A DNA stretch of 64,000 bases from positions 5,268,587 through 5,332,586 of the forward strand of contig NW_026267104.1 of the NCBI RefSeq assembly GCF_014633365.1, in the 5' to 3' direction. Both the position numbers and the translations under genes were made by a program. Shown here in pieces: positions 45,961 through 58,431 of this stretch. Under the pieces are notes generated by a model. That model worked only from the letters and a program-made list of their open reading frames with translations. It searched no databases and was not told the DNA's origin. The DNA comes from Diospyros lotus (lineage: Eukaryota > Streptophyta > Magnoliopsida > Ericales > Ebenaceae). How positions within the stretch are numbered: the stretch's first letter is position 1; each line of letters starts with the position of its first letter.

Positions 45961-48900
45961 ATGGCGAGGCCAAGCTCTCTTCTTTGTTTTTCTCTTCTTT
46001 GCGTCGCCTTCTTTGCCAGTTCAATCTCTGCGAGGAACCTCCAAGACTCGCAATCCGGTGTTAAGAACTACACCCGTATCTGCGATGCGTCGAGGTTCAA
46101 AGAACTCGGCCTCGATATAAAGGAATTTGCGTATTGCGACAAGTCATTGCCCTTCCAGGTTAGGGTGAAGGACTTGGTGGACCGGATGACGCTGGAGGAG
46201 AAGGCCAAGCAGCTCGGAGACACGGCCACTGGCGTGGAGAGGATCGGCCTGCCCAAGTACGAGTGGTGGTCGGAGGCGCTGCATGGCGTCTCCGACGTTG
46301 GCCAGCCCGGCAGCAAGGGCTCCTTCTTTGACGACGAAATCCCCGGCGCCACCAGCTTCCCCACCGTCATCCTTACCGCTGCTTCTTTCAATGAGTCCCT
46401 CTGGAAAACTATCGGCCAGGTGAGTCTTAACTCTTTTTTGTTTCCTAGCCAGTTTGATTTCATACAATAATAAATAAATCATAGATTTTTCTGTTGTGAC
46501 AAGATTCTAAATAACTAGATTTAGTCACTTTTAACTATAATTAATCACTTATGTTCTTATTAAATAATTAGATTTTTCTGAAACTTTTCATGTTATTGCA
46601 GGCCGTTTCAACAGAAGCAAGGGCTATGCACAATTTCGGGCATGCTGGATTGACATTTTGGAGTCCAAATATCAATGTCGTGAGGGATCCTAGGTGGGGA
46701 AGAACCTTAGAAACTCCTGGCGAAGACCCTTTTGTTGTTGGAAAATATGCTGCAAACTACGTTAGAGGCCTTCAAGATGTTGAAGGCACTAATCTCACAG
46801 CAAATTTGAACACTAGACCTCTCAAGGTTGCTGCATGTTGCAAGCATTATGCTGCCTATGATGTTGACAATTGGCTTGGAGTTGATAGATATCATTTTGA
46901 TTCAAGGGTAAGTATTTAATATTTAATTATGTGATGTATTGATGATCATTAAATTCCTAATTATTTTATAGTTGTAGAACTGAAATTTGTTTTTTATATT
47001 TTAACTTGTTTGGAAGGTGACCGAACAAGATATGAAAGAGACTTTTCTTAGACCTTTTGAGATGTGCGTTAAAGAAGGAGATGTAACCAGTGTAATGTGC
47101 TCATATAATCGTCTTAACGGCATACCTACTTGTGCTGATCCGCAACTTTTGAAAGGCATCATCAGAGGTGAATGGGATCTTCATGGGTAAGGAACATGAA
47201 AATTTCATAATGAGATACAACAATCAAAATTAGTAAACTCAATCACTTTTGTATTATGTTTTTGCTTGCAGGTACATAGTTTCAGATTGCGATTCAATTG
47301 AAGTCATGGTAGATGGCCACAAATGGCTTGGTGACTCTCCAGAGGATGCTGTTGCACAAACATTAAAAGCAGGCTAGTCCCTTAAAATTTCATAGTCCAA
47401 ACAATTAAATCCATCATTTTGTTTTCAATTTTGCCTCTATATGATCATATGTATGCTAAAAATTGGTTTAATTTCTGTGCTATTTAGGCTTGGATTTGGA
47501 TTGTGGGTATGCCATTGGCAGTTACTATGGCAACTATGCAGCCAGTGCAGTGACACAAGGGAAGGTCAGAGAGGCAGAGATAGACAAAGCCCTCAACAAC
47601 CTTTACCTTGTGCTAATGAGACTTGGCTACTTTGATGGAAGCCCTCAGTATGAATCCCTTGGCAAGTCCGATGTTTGCTCCATTGAACACATCAAATTAG
47701 CAGCTGAAGCAGCAAAGCAAGGGATTGTTCTTCTCAAGAACAATGAAACTTTGCCTTTGAGCTCTGGTGAAATGAAGACCATTGCAGTTGTAGGGCCTCA
47801 TGCCAATGCCACCGAAGCCATGATCGGGAACTATGCAGGTACATATATTGTTTCGGAAAAAAAAAACACATGGATTTCTTTGTACCCACATTATTAATCA
47901 AGATATTTATTTTCTACATATACAGGTGTCCCTTGTCGATTCATGTCGCCTATTGATGGCTTCTCTACATTCAGCAAAGTAAAATACGAAATGGGTTGTG
48001 CTGAAGTCGCTTGCAAGAATGACAGCTTCATATTCGCGTCAATGAAAGCTGCAAAGAACGCTGATGCTACCGTGATCGTGGCGGGACTGGACTTGTCATT
48101 TGAGGCTGAGAGCTTGGACAGAGTTGATTTGCTACTTCCAGGCTACCAAACTCAATTGATTAACCAAGTTGCTAGTGTCGCCAAAGGCCCTGTCATTCTT
48201 GTGATCATGTCTGCTGGTGGAGTTGATATTTCTTTTGCTAAGGAGAATCCAAAGATCGGTGCAATCTTATGGGCTGGATATCCTGGTGAAGAAGGCGGTC
48301 TAGCCATAGCAGATGTTGTATTTGGGAAGTACAATCCTGGTAATTAACCTTTCTTGCTTCCTTTTTACCTTCTAAATTGCACATTTTTACATTGCTTTGT
48401 GTAAACCAATGTGACTATTAATTGCTTGTTTAGGTGGAAGACTGCCTCTAACATGGCATGGAGCCGACTATGTTGACTTGTTGCCGATGACATCCATGCC
48501 ATTGAGGCCAGTCGATAGCTTGGGCTATCCGGGCAGAACATACAAATTTTTTAATGGCTCCACAGTCTATCCCTTTGGGTATGGACTCAGTTACACCCAA
48601 TTCAACTACACTCTTAAATCTGCTAAGAGGCTACTCAATATCAACCTACACAAGTTGCAACACTGTCGTGACGTGAACTATAGTGCTGGCGCTTTCAAGC
48701 CTGCCTGTCCTGCAGTTCTAGTCGATGACTTGGAGTGCGAGCATAACAACATTGAGTTCGAGGTTGAGGTTAAGAATTCAGGAAAGAAGGATGGCAGTGA
48801 AGTTGTGCTGGTTTACAGAACTCCCCCAGAAGGTCTTGCAGAAGCCCCTTTGAAGGAGTTGATTGCCTTCCAAAGAGTGTTTGTGGCTGCCGGAAAGAGT

Positions 48901-49047
48901 GAAACTGTCAAGTTTGTGTTGAATGCTTGCAAGAGCTTTGGCACTGTGGATTACAAGGGGTACCAACTTTTGCCTGCTGGGAGGCACACTATTGTGATTG
49001 GAGATGCTGCTGCTTCGTTCCCAGTTAACATTAACTTGCAAAAATAA
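45961..49047 (+). CDS. Beta-D-xylosidase, GH3 family, copy A
   Basis: Seven exons: 45961-46419, 46602-46907, 47017-47186, 47272-47372, 47488-47838, 47926-48339, 48434-49047; 804 aa, typical for plant beta-xylosidase/alpha-L-arabinofuranosidases. Intron 4 uses a GC donor (AG|GCTAGT); the others are GT-AG. A signal peptide spans residues 1-24. The GH3 N-domain has [12 protein letters not shown] (100-111), [14 protein letters not shown] and CCKHYAAYD. The catalytic nucleophile is D317 in YIVSDCDS. The second GH3 domain ([32 protein letters not shown]) and a fibronectin III-like C-terminus (ending in [13 protein letters not shown]) follow. It should be secreted and remove xylose or arabinose from xylan and arabinoxylan in the cell wall. 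Frame is open throughout and no lesion is seen. I do not assign a BXL number. Confidence 0.95.
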
Positions 49048-49415
49048 TTAAGATTCTATCATCAAGTAGATTTGCCTAGCTTATGTGGTAGGAGTTTTTG
49101 GTTTTTGTCATTGCTTCATTCATGATGAAAGATGATAAAGCTATTGCTATAGTTTAGTTGTTGACATCCAAAACTTAGCTATTCAAGGCGCATTGGCTTT
49201 TTTTCTTTTTTTTAGCTACAACATTTAAAAGATTTTAATTTTAATGTTTTGCCACACTGTTCTATTATTTCAAAAATACCCCTTTTAGTTATTTATTATA
49301 TATTATAAAAAGATTAAAAATTTAAACAAAGAATAAGTCATGCATGGTTGCATGCTGATGCAGCATCATATATAATCATAAAGTATACCCTTTACTGAAG
49401 TAATTACATACCGCC
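49048..49415. other. 3' flank of copy A and 5' flank of the relic
   Basis: The 3' UTR of copy A, then a block with ATGCATGGTTGCA and CATATATAATCATAAAG that resembles the promoter-proximal sequence of copy B (58345-58382). Confidence 0.5.
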
Positions 49416-49545
49416 ATGGCCAATTCAAGCTTTGTTCTCCGGCTCTCTCTTCTGCCTTCTTTGCCAGTTCAATGATCTCTGCTAGTGCGAGACCCATCCC
49501 TTACTGTGGCTCTAAATCAAGTGATAGAAGCTACACCTACATGAG
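49416..49545 (+). pseudogene. Beta-xylosidase relic C: start of exon 1 only
   Basis: Begins ACCGCCATGGCC, like copy A, and continues with TTCTTTGCCAGTTCAA, which copy A also has at 46010-46025. A small indel shifts the frame early. In the shifted frame ISASARPIPYCGSKSS parallels [18 protein letters not shown] of copy B, followed by SYTY where copy A has NYTR. Homology stops before the GH3 core, and the other exons are absent. It is the remains of a third tandem copy. Confidence 0.8.
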
Positions 49546-50563
49546 GTCTAAAACCCACTGTCTACATATTTAACTTCCTAATACTATGATTCACTAAAAA
49601 CAAAAGAAAAGCAACATTCTGCATCAAGTTTGTGACCACTGACCAATAGTAGATCATGCAACAGCTTAACACCCAGTCAAAATATTTTTGTAATATGGGA
49701 TAAACAACAAATTTTGATTTCAAGGTGTGTATTTTACATGGCTATGGTATTGGGGTGTTTAATATATTTATATATATACACCTTCAAGAAATTAATTATT
49801 GATTTACTAGAATAAATCTTGAATTATTTATTCGTTTATGGATAATGTTTAAATCCAGATGAGGCTTGTTATGCGAAAAAAATAATTAGTTTCTTTAGTT
49901 TTTAGTGATATAAACATTCTTCAGTTAATTTTGTGAGTGATATTAAGATTTATACATATAATTGATTTTCGCACAAACGATGAATTTATAAATTCAAGAA
50001 GGATTGCATTATTGCTGATAATGATCAATCCTTCATCTATTGCTCTGTTTTTGCCGAGAAACAAAACCATGTCGACCAATTATAGAAGATAAGATTGCTG
50101 ACTATATATGGTTAAAGGATCAAACACCCAAAAATAATTTTTGAAATTAATAAACATATACCCTTCAATTTATCTAACTTTGGAATAAAAAACTATTTTT
50201 TGGAATAAAGAAAAACTTATCTGATATGGGATTAAGATTAACAAAAATTGTGTCATTCTAAACACAAGTTTATTAGTTTTATTGTCTAATTAAATGTAAA
50301 CTTATTTACAACGAACTAATGTTAGTTAGTATGGATAAAAAGTCCAGTTAATTTATCCCATTAGGAGACAAACACAAATTTCTTTTTTTTCTGTAAACAA
50401 AAATTTAGCTATTTCAATAAAGATATATCCATAAAACTAATATTTGTGTCATCTAAGATGAATGGGAAATAATTTGACTTTAAGGATCAAAATTGAAATA
50501 TGTTACGCTTAGCACCCCTAGAGTTGAGTATAAATAGAGGGAACATCCCTCACTATCTAAAAG
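49546..50563. other. Gene-free stretch with degraded promoter-unit similarity
   Basis: AT-rich. Around 50020-50200, CAATCCTTCATCTATTGCTC and CATATACCCTTCAATTTATC resemble blocks of the beta-xylosidase promoter unit. A TATAAATAGAGGG box lies at about 50530, just before CACTA-4. This may be the old promoter of copy B or of another lost copy. Confidence 0.4.
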
Positions 50564-51240
50564 CACTACAAGAAATTTAAAATTTAGTGACGGAATGTTT
50601 TGTGATGAAACATCAACGGATTGCGAATGACAATGGAAAAATAATTTTGTAAACTTTGTGACGGATTAGCGACACAAATTAGCCATGGAAGAGTATTCCG
50701 TTGCTAAAGTCATTAAAAAAATTTAAAATTAATTTTTTTTTAAAATTTAGCAATTGAAATCTCATTCCATCACTAAAATTAGCGACGAAAAATATATTCC
50801 CTCACTTATAATAGAAACATAATATTTTTTCCATCGCTGATAATAGTGAAGAAAAATCTTTCAGTCTCTAATTACATGAATTTTTTATTTTTTTTATTTT
50901 TAAAATTTAGTGACGAAAATATTAGTCTGTCACGAAAATTAGTGACAGACATATAATTCCATCGCTAAATTTTAAAAATTAAAAATTAAAAAATTGGTAA
51001 TTAGTGACGGAAAAAATATTCCATTGCTAATTACATGAAATTTTTTTATTTTTAAAATTTTGCGACGGAAATTTAGTTTCATTGCTAATTGTAGCGAATG
51101 ACTAATATTTTCGTAGCTAATTTTAATTTTGCCTTGATTTTTTCTTTTTATAAATATATTTAGATTATTATAAAAATATTTTTAATTTATTTTAGCAACG
51201 TCTATCTGAGGTATCAATCTTGTTATTCTTTTTCTTAGGT

Positions 51241-52660
51241 ATGACAAGTGCTAGAAGACATTATTGTGCCGGACGTAGTGATTTTAGACCTAACTCTTCT
51301 GAGTCCACTACTGTTTCCACCTCATTTATTGCAGTACCGCATATTTTGGGGGATGTTTTACTGGCCTCCCCTCTGCCACCATCTCCATTTGCTACCCCTG
51401 TAGTTGCTTCTACACCGACTCTTGCTGCAGAGTCACCGGTACATCCATTATTCCACTTGGTTGCCAGTCTTTCTACGTCCGAATCACAGCATGTTATAGA
51501 GCAAGATGACGATGGGTAACTTTGTTTATTCTATTTTTTTTTTTACATTATGACATATTTTAGTTTTTATACTAATTATTATTATTTGTATATAGAAACA
51601 TTTTTTGTCGTACAATTAACATCTCTCATATTATATTAACGATCTTCATGAAACATCTTAATAAGGAGGGTCACATTTGGAAAGAAGTGTCCTTGGAGAC
51701 GAAGGGCTTATACTGGAATGAATTTGCAGAATTAAATTCAAATTAATAATATAATTTTTTTATTAATTACCAATGTAGAAATGTTTCACCTATTTAATCT
51801 TATTTTTGCTTGAAGAAAAATTTTCGGTGGGATCCTACGATTGATGCATTGGTTAAGAGAGAGTAGGCATAAAAGGCAACTAAGTAATACATTGACAACA
51901 TTCATAGGTGGCATGCTAATGGGAAATCGACTTTTGTGCTAGATGATGTCTAGAACCGTTGGATGCAAAAAGTGGGAACAAAATGAAATTTTTAAGAAAC
52001 AGTCTGTCCAAGCATCGCTAAATCGTTTGAGTGAAACAGGTGGCTCTGGTGCAGGTCCTTCCTGCCACATTGGGGGCTCCATATCCTTAGCGGAGTATAA
52101 GAGACGAATGATAAGAAATTTAATTTATTTAATTTGTCAATATTTATAATCTTCTATTATTAAAATTATTAATTATATATTATTTTTTTGTTTAGAAAGA
52201 GGAGTTTGGGAGGGAGCCCACACTGATTGAAGTTTTTTAACGAACTCATTCAAAAAATTTTGAAGAAGGAGAGAGGACGTACGTCGACAGACATTCTGCG
52301 AACGTTGCTGTAAGTTTTTTTTTATAAATAATATCAATTTTTATAATTAATCTAAATTTTAATATTTGTAATTAATTTAATTTATTTTTTTCGTTAAACT
52401 GTCGTAGGAAACATACGAATAGTTGTTGGAGCAGGCGACTGAATCGAATGAGGGGTCCGATCAACCAGTTGAGCCAGATTGCGACCAAATATTTATCCAG
52501 ACTGCCGACAGGAAGAATAAGAAGAAGAGGATTTACAGCACATAATTCTTATCCCAATCGAAGTTTTTTGATGTTGGCAGCTCATCCACTATCTTATCTG
52601 GCCTTCAGGAAAATGCCATCATACAATAAATGATAGAGAAGATAAACTCATAAGCTCAGA
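51241..52660 (+). pseudogene. CACTA transposase-associated gene (Transposase_24-like), broken
   Basis: A first exon from ATG 51241 (MTSARRHYCAGRSDF) ends at a GGGTAACT donor near 51515. Later blocks read WKEVSLETKGLYWNEF (51680-51730), FRWDPTIDALVKRE (51828-51867), EQNEIFKKQSVQASLNRLSE and GGSISLAEYKRRM (51978-52110), then REPTLIEVF (52210-52240). This order matches plant En/Spm Transposase_24 proteins. Stops follow VKRE and REPTLIEVF, and other frame breaks occur, so it is inactive. The coiled-coil tail probably continued across the hAT insertion at 52695. Confidence 0.7.
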
Positions 52661-52694
52661 AATTGGAACAACTTTCAAAGACATATGTTTGAGA

Positions 52695-53625
52695 CAGTGG
52701 CGGAGCCACGTACAGCCAAGGGTGGGCAGTTGCCCACCCTAGATTTTTAAAAAAATTATTATATATAATAATTTAAAATTTTTTTCTAAATGTCCACCCT
52801 AAATTTTTAAAAAATTCTGGATTTTGGATATATTAGTCGATGAAAATAAGGGTGTCGAGTAATTGGCTCTGATTGTCGAAAACTATCGGCCACGGTGGCC
52901 GGTGGCAATTGCCAGTGTGTTTACACGCATTGAGTTTGGCTAGAAATTTAAGCCTAAATTTACGAAATTTAGCTGTTAGATTTTACTGATTTTTGGGTAT
53001 GTTGGTTAATGGGAAAAAGGGTGTTGAGTAGTTGTCTCTGATCACCGAAAACCACTAATCATGGTGGTTAGTGGCGACTGCCAGTGCTTTTTTTAGTATT
53101 GGCCGAAAATTAAAAATAAGATATATAAAAATTTGAACCACTTTTCGTTTGTGTATGTTAATCTCCCTGAAGTGTTTCTTTAACTATGTTTTAATTAAAA
53201 TGATTAATTTTTTTTCATTTATTGTTACAAATTTATCAATTACATATTTGAAACTATGACAGAAAATATATTTTTTATCATGAAGTTTGTCAAGATTCAA
53301 CTACGTAATTGAATTGGAGATCAATGATTGAATGACAGTCTGTCACGAAACTTATCAAGATTCTACGCGCAATCAAATTGGAGATTAATAATTGAACGAT
53401 AATTTAGTTTTGTATATTAAAAAATAGATATTAAATAAAATTGATAATAATGTTATTATGCGATGTTATTAAAATATAAAAATATGTCAATTGTATAATT
53501 TATTGATATATATTTTTTAATATTATATTATTTTAATTTTTTAATATTATTTAATTTTAAACACAATTTAGAGTTTAGGGTTTAATTTTTGCCTATCTTG
53601 CCTAAACTTTCTGGCTCTACCACTG
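52695..53625. mobile_element. Non-autonomous hAT element
   Basis: Left end CAGTGGCGGAGCCA; reverse complement of the right end CAGTGGTAGAGCCA. The 8-bp duplications GTTTGAGA at 52687-52694 and 53626-53633 are perfect. 931 bp, no transposase. Confidence 0.9.
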
Positions 53626-55743
53626 GTTTGAGATGCGAGGTTTGATCAAACAAATTACTACATCTAATTGTGGTATGTTTCCTTCTTCTTCTTCTTCTTC
53701 TTCTCATCCACAATAGACTCACTATCTTGACTTGCCTAATGCTGATGATCACGATTCAGATGATTATGTTCCATAGTTATTTTGATATAATTGTCAGTAT
53801 GATATTAATATTTTGTTATCTAAACGATTATGTTTTGTAACTATTTTGATGTAACAGTTAGGATGATATTTTAATTTTTATTAATATTCTGTTCAAATAT
53901 TAATTTTTATTTTATAAATATAAATTTTATAAATTTTATAATAATTCTCATTTTAATTTATATTAAAATTGTTTCAAATTATTTAGGTTAATTTAATAAT
54001 TAAATATAATAAAAATATAAAAATATATTTATTTTAGCAATGGAATTTGCAACTCAATTCCGTCGTTATAATAAATTTATTTATTTTTTGATATATTTAG
54101 CAATGGAATTTTTCGTCACAAATTTAATTTATTTTATATATGTTTTAAATTTTTTAGAAATAGCGACGACATATTCCCTGTCGCTAAAAGAAATTTTTAA
54201 TTTTTTATTCATCTTTTTATAATTTTGCAATGAAAATTTTTGTAGCTAAAATAAATTCTTAATTTTTTTATTTATATTTTTTATACTTTAGTGATAGAAA
54301 TTTCAGTGGCTAAAATAAATTTTAAATTTTTAAGCAACGAAAATTTTCGTCACTATTTAATTTGGCCACCATATAGGACGACTGAATTAGAGACATAATT
54401 GCGAAGAAAATTTCCATTGCTAAATTTAAAAAAAAAAAAATTACATTTAGCGATCGAAAAATTTTCGTCGATGATCCGTCACTACTAAAATTCAACGATG
54501 AGCACTTCAGTAACGAATATGTTCCCTCACTAATCCATTGCTAAACTGATTTAGCGACAGATTCTTGGTTTTTAGCGACAGAAATATTCTGCAGCTAAAA
54601 TCCAAAATTCCTGTAGTGAAGATTACCCTACAATTCTTATTGATTAAAAGTCATATCATATTAGCTCTTAAAATTTAGGTTATATGGGGCATTTTTAAGT
54701 TTTATAAAATTATGCAAATTTCTCAACAATTACTAAAGGGAGGTCAGGGTAATTTCTAGAATGTGGAGGGTGCATTTTTTTTTTTTAAAAAAGGAATAGT
54801 TTTATACCAATTTGAACACAACTTGTTTCTTTAATTTGTTATAGAAAAAGATTCTTGCAAAACTCTACAAAGGTAATAGATAATAGATAATAGATGTGTG
54901 TTTATCTCATTATTATATTATAATTATTGTAATAAATGTATTATCTTTATCATCAGTCATAGTAGTTTTAATATTATATAATTACGGGGACTTTTTTTCC
55001 TTGCTGGCGTATATATCTTTCAAAATATCAAATTTAACTTTGTGTTATTTTTAATTAATTTCTCTTATCTGTATTTACTTTAAGTTAGTTGGTAAAATTA
55101 GTGTAATAAGGCTCACTAGCTATGACCTGTGCTTTATCTGAAATATTATAATAGTGCACTTATTTAGATAAACTTGTCTTTAGTTGAGAAAATCATAATG
55201 CATGGTTATCCATTAATCATCCGAGATTGATTAAGGTGGTGCAATTCTAATTTTAACAGAATTAACTGTTCTTATCCAACAAAACAAAAGCAATCTGCGA
55301 GCTAATTTTTCTCCCAGTGTCCTCTTTATATATGGGCGTAAGGAATGCATGGTTGCAGCATTATTTTATTTTATATATACGGCTTTAGTTTTTATAATTA
55401 GTAGTTACTGTTATTGACATCAGGGAAAAATGATGATTTGTCATGCCCTTCTCCCAAACAAGTTCCATTTGTTTGATTATTCATGTAATTAGTCCCCCTC
55501 TTACTGGGTATAGATCAGTGTGTTTAACCGGGAGTTATATTTATTGAGTTGAATCCTGTGAAAGAAAACTTAGAATATTGGACATTCCCTTGCTAGCTAG
55601 ATAGTCCTTACAACTCAAAGTTAAATTAAACGTGCTACATGTAAATTTATATTCATGTATTAACCATTTGGTTTGGTTGATTACAGAATACCTTTCTCTT
55701 TATTGTTTTTTTAGGTGAATTATTAATGATTCCAGTATGCTAA

Positions 55744-55902
<159 letters not shown>

Positions 55903-57326
55903 TGATGTTGATGCCATTGGTTATGTTCAGTTTGGTTTGTAATTTGTAAATGATACATTTCAAAAGCTATGAGAACCTTTTAGAAAGGGATTTGGATGTT
56001 TCAGTTTATATTGATGAGCACATCTATCTTAACACATTTTAGTTATATCCAATGGTGGTGATTTTGTTGTAAGTTTAGAATTTATTAGATTATAATTCAT
56101 GGATACCCTCTGGCTAAAGATACTTGTTATCTTGAGAATTTCTGAAATTTGGGGCATGGTTTGTGTTTGTTCTTTTAGATTTGATTTTTGAAGTCTTGTT
56201 ACGTTTTTTAAATTTCTGAAATTGAAATCTGTCATATTATTTTAGATTTTATTTCTGAAATTTGAGGCATGGTAAATGTAACACGACATTTGCGGTGGAA
56301 TTTAAATTCTATTTTTCTGTGTTTCATGTGCCCAACGCTCACCTGGTACCACTTTGAAAGTTGTCCTGACTTACAAATAGAAAGTTTCTCTCCCAGCAAG
56401 GATTTGTTTAGGATAAAATTGTGAGATGAAGGCAGATTGTTGCCGAGCACGTGTTGAAACAAAACAAACAACATTCAACCCTAAACGATATCTCGTGCGG
56501 GCCACATCCAACGGGAATTGCTATTAAATTCAGTACTTAACTGAACTATTAAGCCTCCATGACCAATTGACCATAATAATTAAACAACAAGCGTCATTGA
56601 GAATGTCATATATGCATGCCCAATTGGTGCTGCTTGGAAGAACCATTTCAATAGATATCGTATTAAGATTGTTACATGGCTTATACTGAATCCTTAAACG
56701 CACGTAACATTCTGACCATAATAATAGATATCCATTTCAATAGCATCCCTACTGCTTGCTTTACTAGAGTCGTGAAAAGGCTATTTCTACAACTCAAACA
56801 CGTAACATTCTGATCAAAAAACAGCAAGCTTGCCAATGCTAATAAGGCTTTCCCTATTACTGCCAGAAAATAGTTGTTTGTATAACCAATAAAGCAATAA
56901 CCATGTCACAATGGGAAAACAAGTAGAGTTCCATTGCCATAAGTTGCATAAGCATCTTCCTTACTACTGGGGTTAGCATTCCAATAGCGCCATTGCATTA
57001 GTTACACAATTTGATCCAGAATATGCCTGCTTTTTAGACAGTCCACCACTAGGAATCAGGTATGAGATCCCAGATATTCACATCTCAGTGGACTAATAAA
57101 TCAACGTTGACAGCCCATATAAGCAGGGTGTACCCAAAAACAGAACAATCTACAGATTTGTGTGGATTACAAACAAGAGTACATACAGGACAAGTTTCAA
57201 TCAAGTGGAGCATCACTCAAACACAGATAGTGCTCAAAATCAAATAAGGAGAATTTTCCATTGACAGTAATAGGAAAACCTTAAGAAACTGTAGTTGAAA
57301 TGAGGTAGAAGGCAAGGAGTTCTCAC

Positions 57327-57860
57327 CGAATTCTCAAGCTTGTGTTGAGAAATACTCCCTGCAAAAATCATGTTACATCAACGCATTAAATAAATAACAG
57401 CAAATGAACATAAAATATAATAACGAACTTGTAACATTGACAACAGGCCATTAAATTTAGATTAACTCTTCAAAAGGCCACAGAAAAATTTGGCATCAAA
57501 CTAAGTATCATCTAAAAACATCATTTGATTCATACAACTAAGTCCTAACAGTTTATACAGGTGAGTGTAAATTACACCCTTTCCATCTGTTTAACCCACC
57601 CGCACAGTCAATATCAGGAAAACCCATTAATATTCCATCACATATAGCTCACTCGAAGAAGTTAATTAATTCGGATGTTAACTATAAAGTCCCTAAATTC
57701 AGATATCAAAGCAGTCAAGACATGGATGGACACATAGACGAAGGCGAAGAACGACAGAAAAATGGAACCTGTTTTGACGATGTGATATGCTTCCTCGGTC
57801 GCCGTCTTGGCCACGGCAAAGAGACAGAGAGAGAGTGGAGGGAGAGAGAGAGGGGGGGGG
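57327..57860 (-). pseudogene. Possible captured or relic exons of unknown gene
   Basis: The minus strand has a frame reading VAKTATEEAYHIVKTGSIF and then FLSFFAFVYVSIHV (about 57820-57720), a hydrophilic start followed by a hydrophobic stretch. It is preceded by CT-rich, leader-like DNA. The codon where a Met would be expected is GTG in GCCGTGGCC. A 32-base exon-like piece with good splice signals lies at 57358-57327. I do not recognise the protein. It could be a gene fragment in a transposon or a decayed small membrane-protein gene. Confidence 0.25.
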
Positions 57861-58370
57861 GGGAAGTCGAGAGAGAGAGAGGGGAATATGTATGTCAGAT
57901 CCAGACTAGGCGAATGAGAGGCCGGCAGTGTTGGGGACGCCGGAGATGCTGGTCGTTGCTGGAGAAGGCGACGCGGCGAATGAGGCGATAGGGATCCGGC
58001 GGCTGTTGGACAACGCAACGCGGCGGCGGAGGAGAGACGGACCCGGCGATTGCTAGAGACATAGCGGCGAAGGTGAAAGAGACAGAGAGATGGGGAGGTC
58101 GACGGCGAAGGTGAAGAGACAGAGAGAGGGATGTCAACGGCGAAAGTGAAGAGACAGAGAGAGTGGGAGGTCGAGGTCGAGAGCGAGAGGGAGAGGGGAT
58201 CGAGGTTGAGGTCTCCCACTTTAGGGCGGGGATTCAAAATAATTGGCCTTCAATTTCTCGCGATAATTTAGTTAAAATCTCGCGACTATATCACATTATC
58301 GGCCAGATTGGCCATGTAGCATTGTCCATACATATGGGCCTAAGGAATGCATGGTTGCAGCATTATTTTA

Positions 58371-58382
58371 TTTTATATATAC
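58371..58382 (+). promoter_or_regulatory. Probable TATA box of beta-xylosidase B
   Basis: TTTTATATATAC, about 50-60 bases upstream of the ATG at 58432, within the block that is also present at 55330-55380. Confidence 0.5.
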
Positions 58383-58431
58383 CGAGCATCCGTATTGTCC
58401 ACAGAAGAAGAGGAGCTTGCATAGCATTACC

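Larger units (their letters stand above)
50564..54618 (+). mobile_element. CACTA-4 with a broken transposase gene and a nested hAT element
   Basis: Left end CACTACAAGAAATTTAA; reverse complement of the right end CACTACAGGAATTTTGG. Perfect duplications AAG lie at 50561-50563 and 54619-54621. Subterminal repeats are variants of TTAGCGACGGAAAT, similar to CACTA-3. The interior has a plus-strand transposase-like gene and the hAT element 52695-53625. Size 4055 bp. Confidence 0.9.

Noticed and set aside
57662..58237. A 191-codon Ser/Pro/Leu-rich frame
   Set aside because: Most of it is translated (CT)n-type repeat. Only the short C-terminal part is kept as a low-confidence relic.
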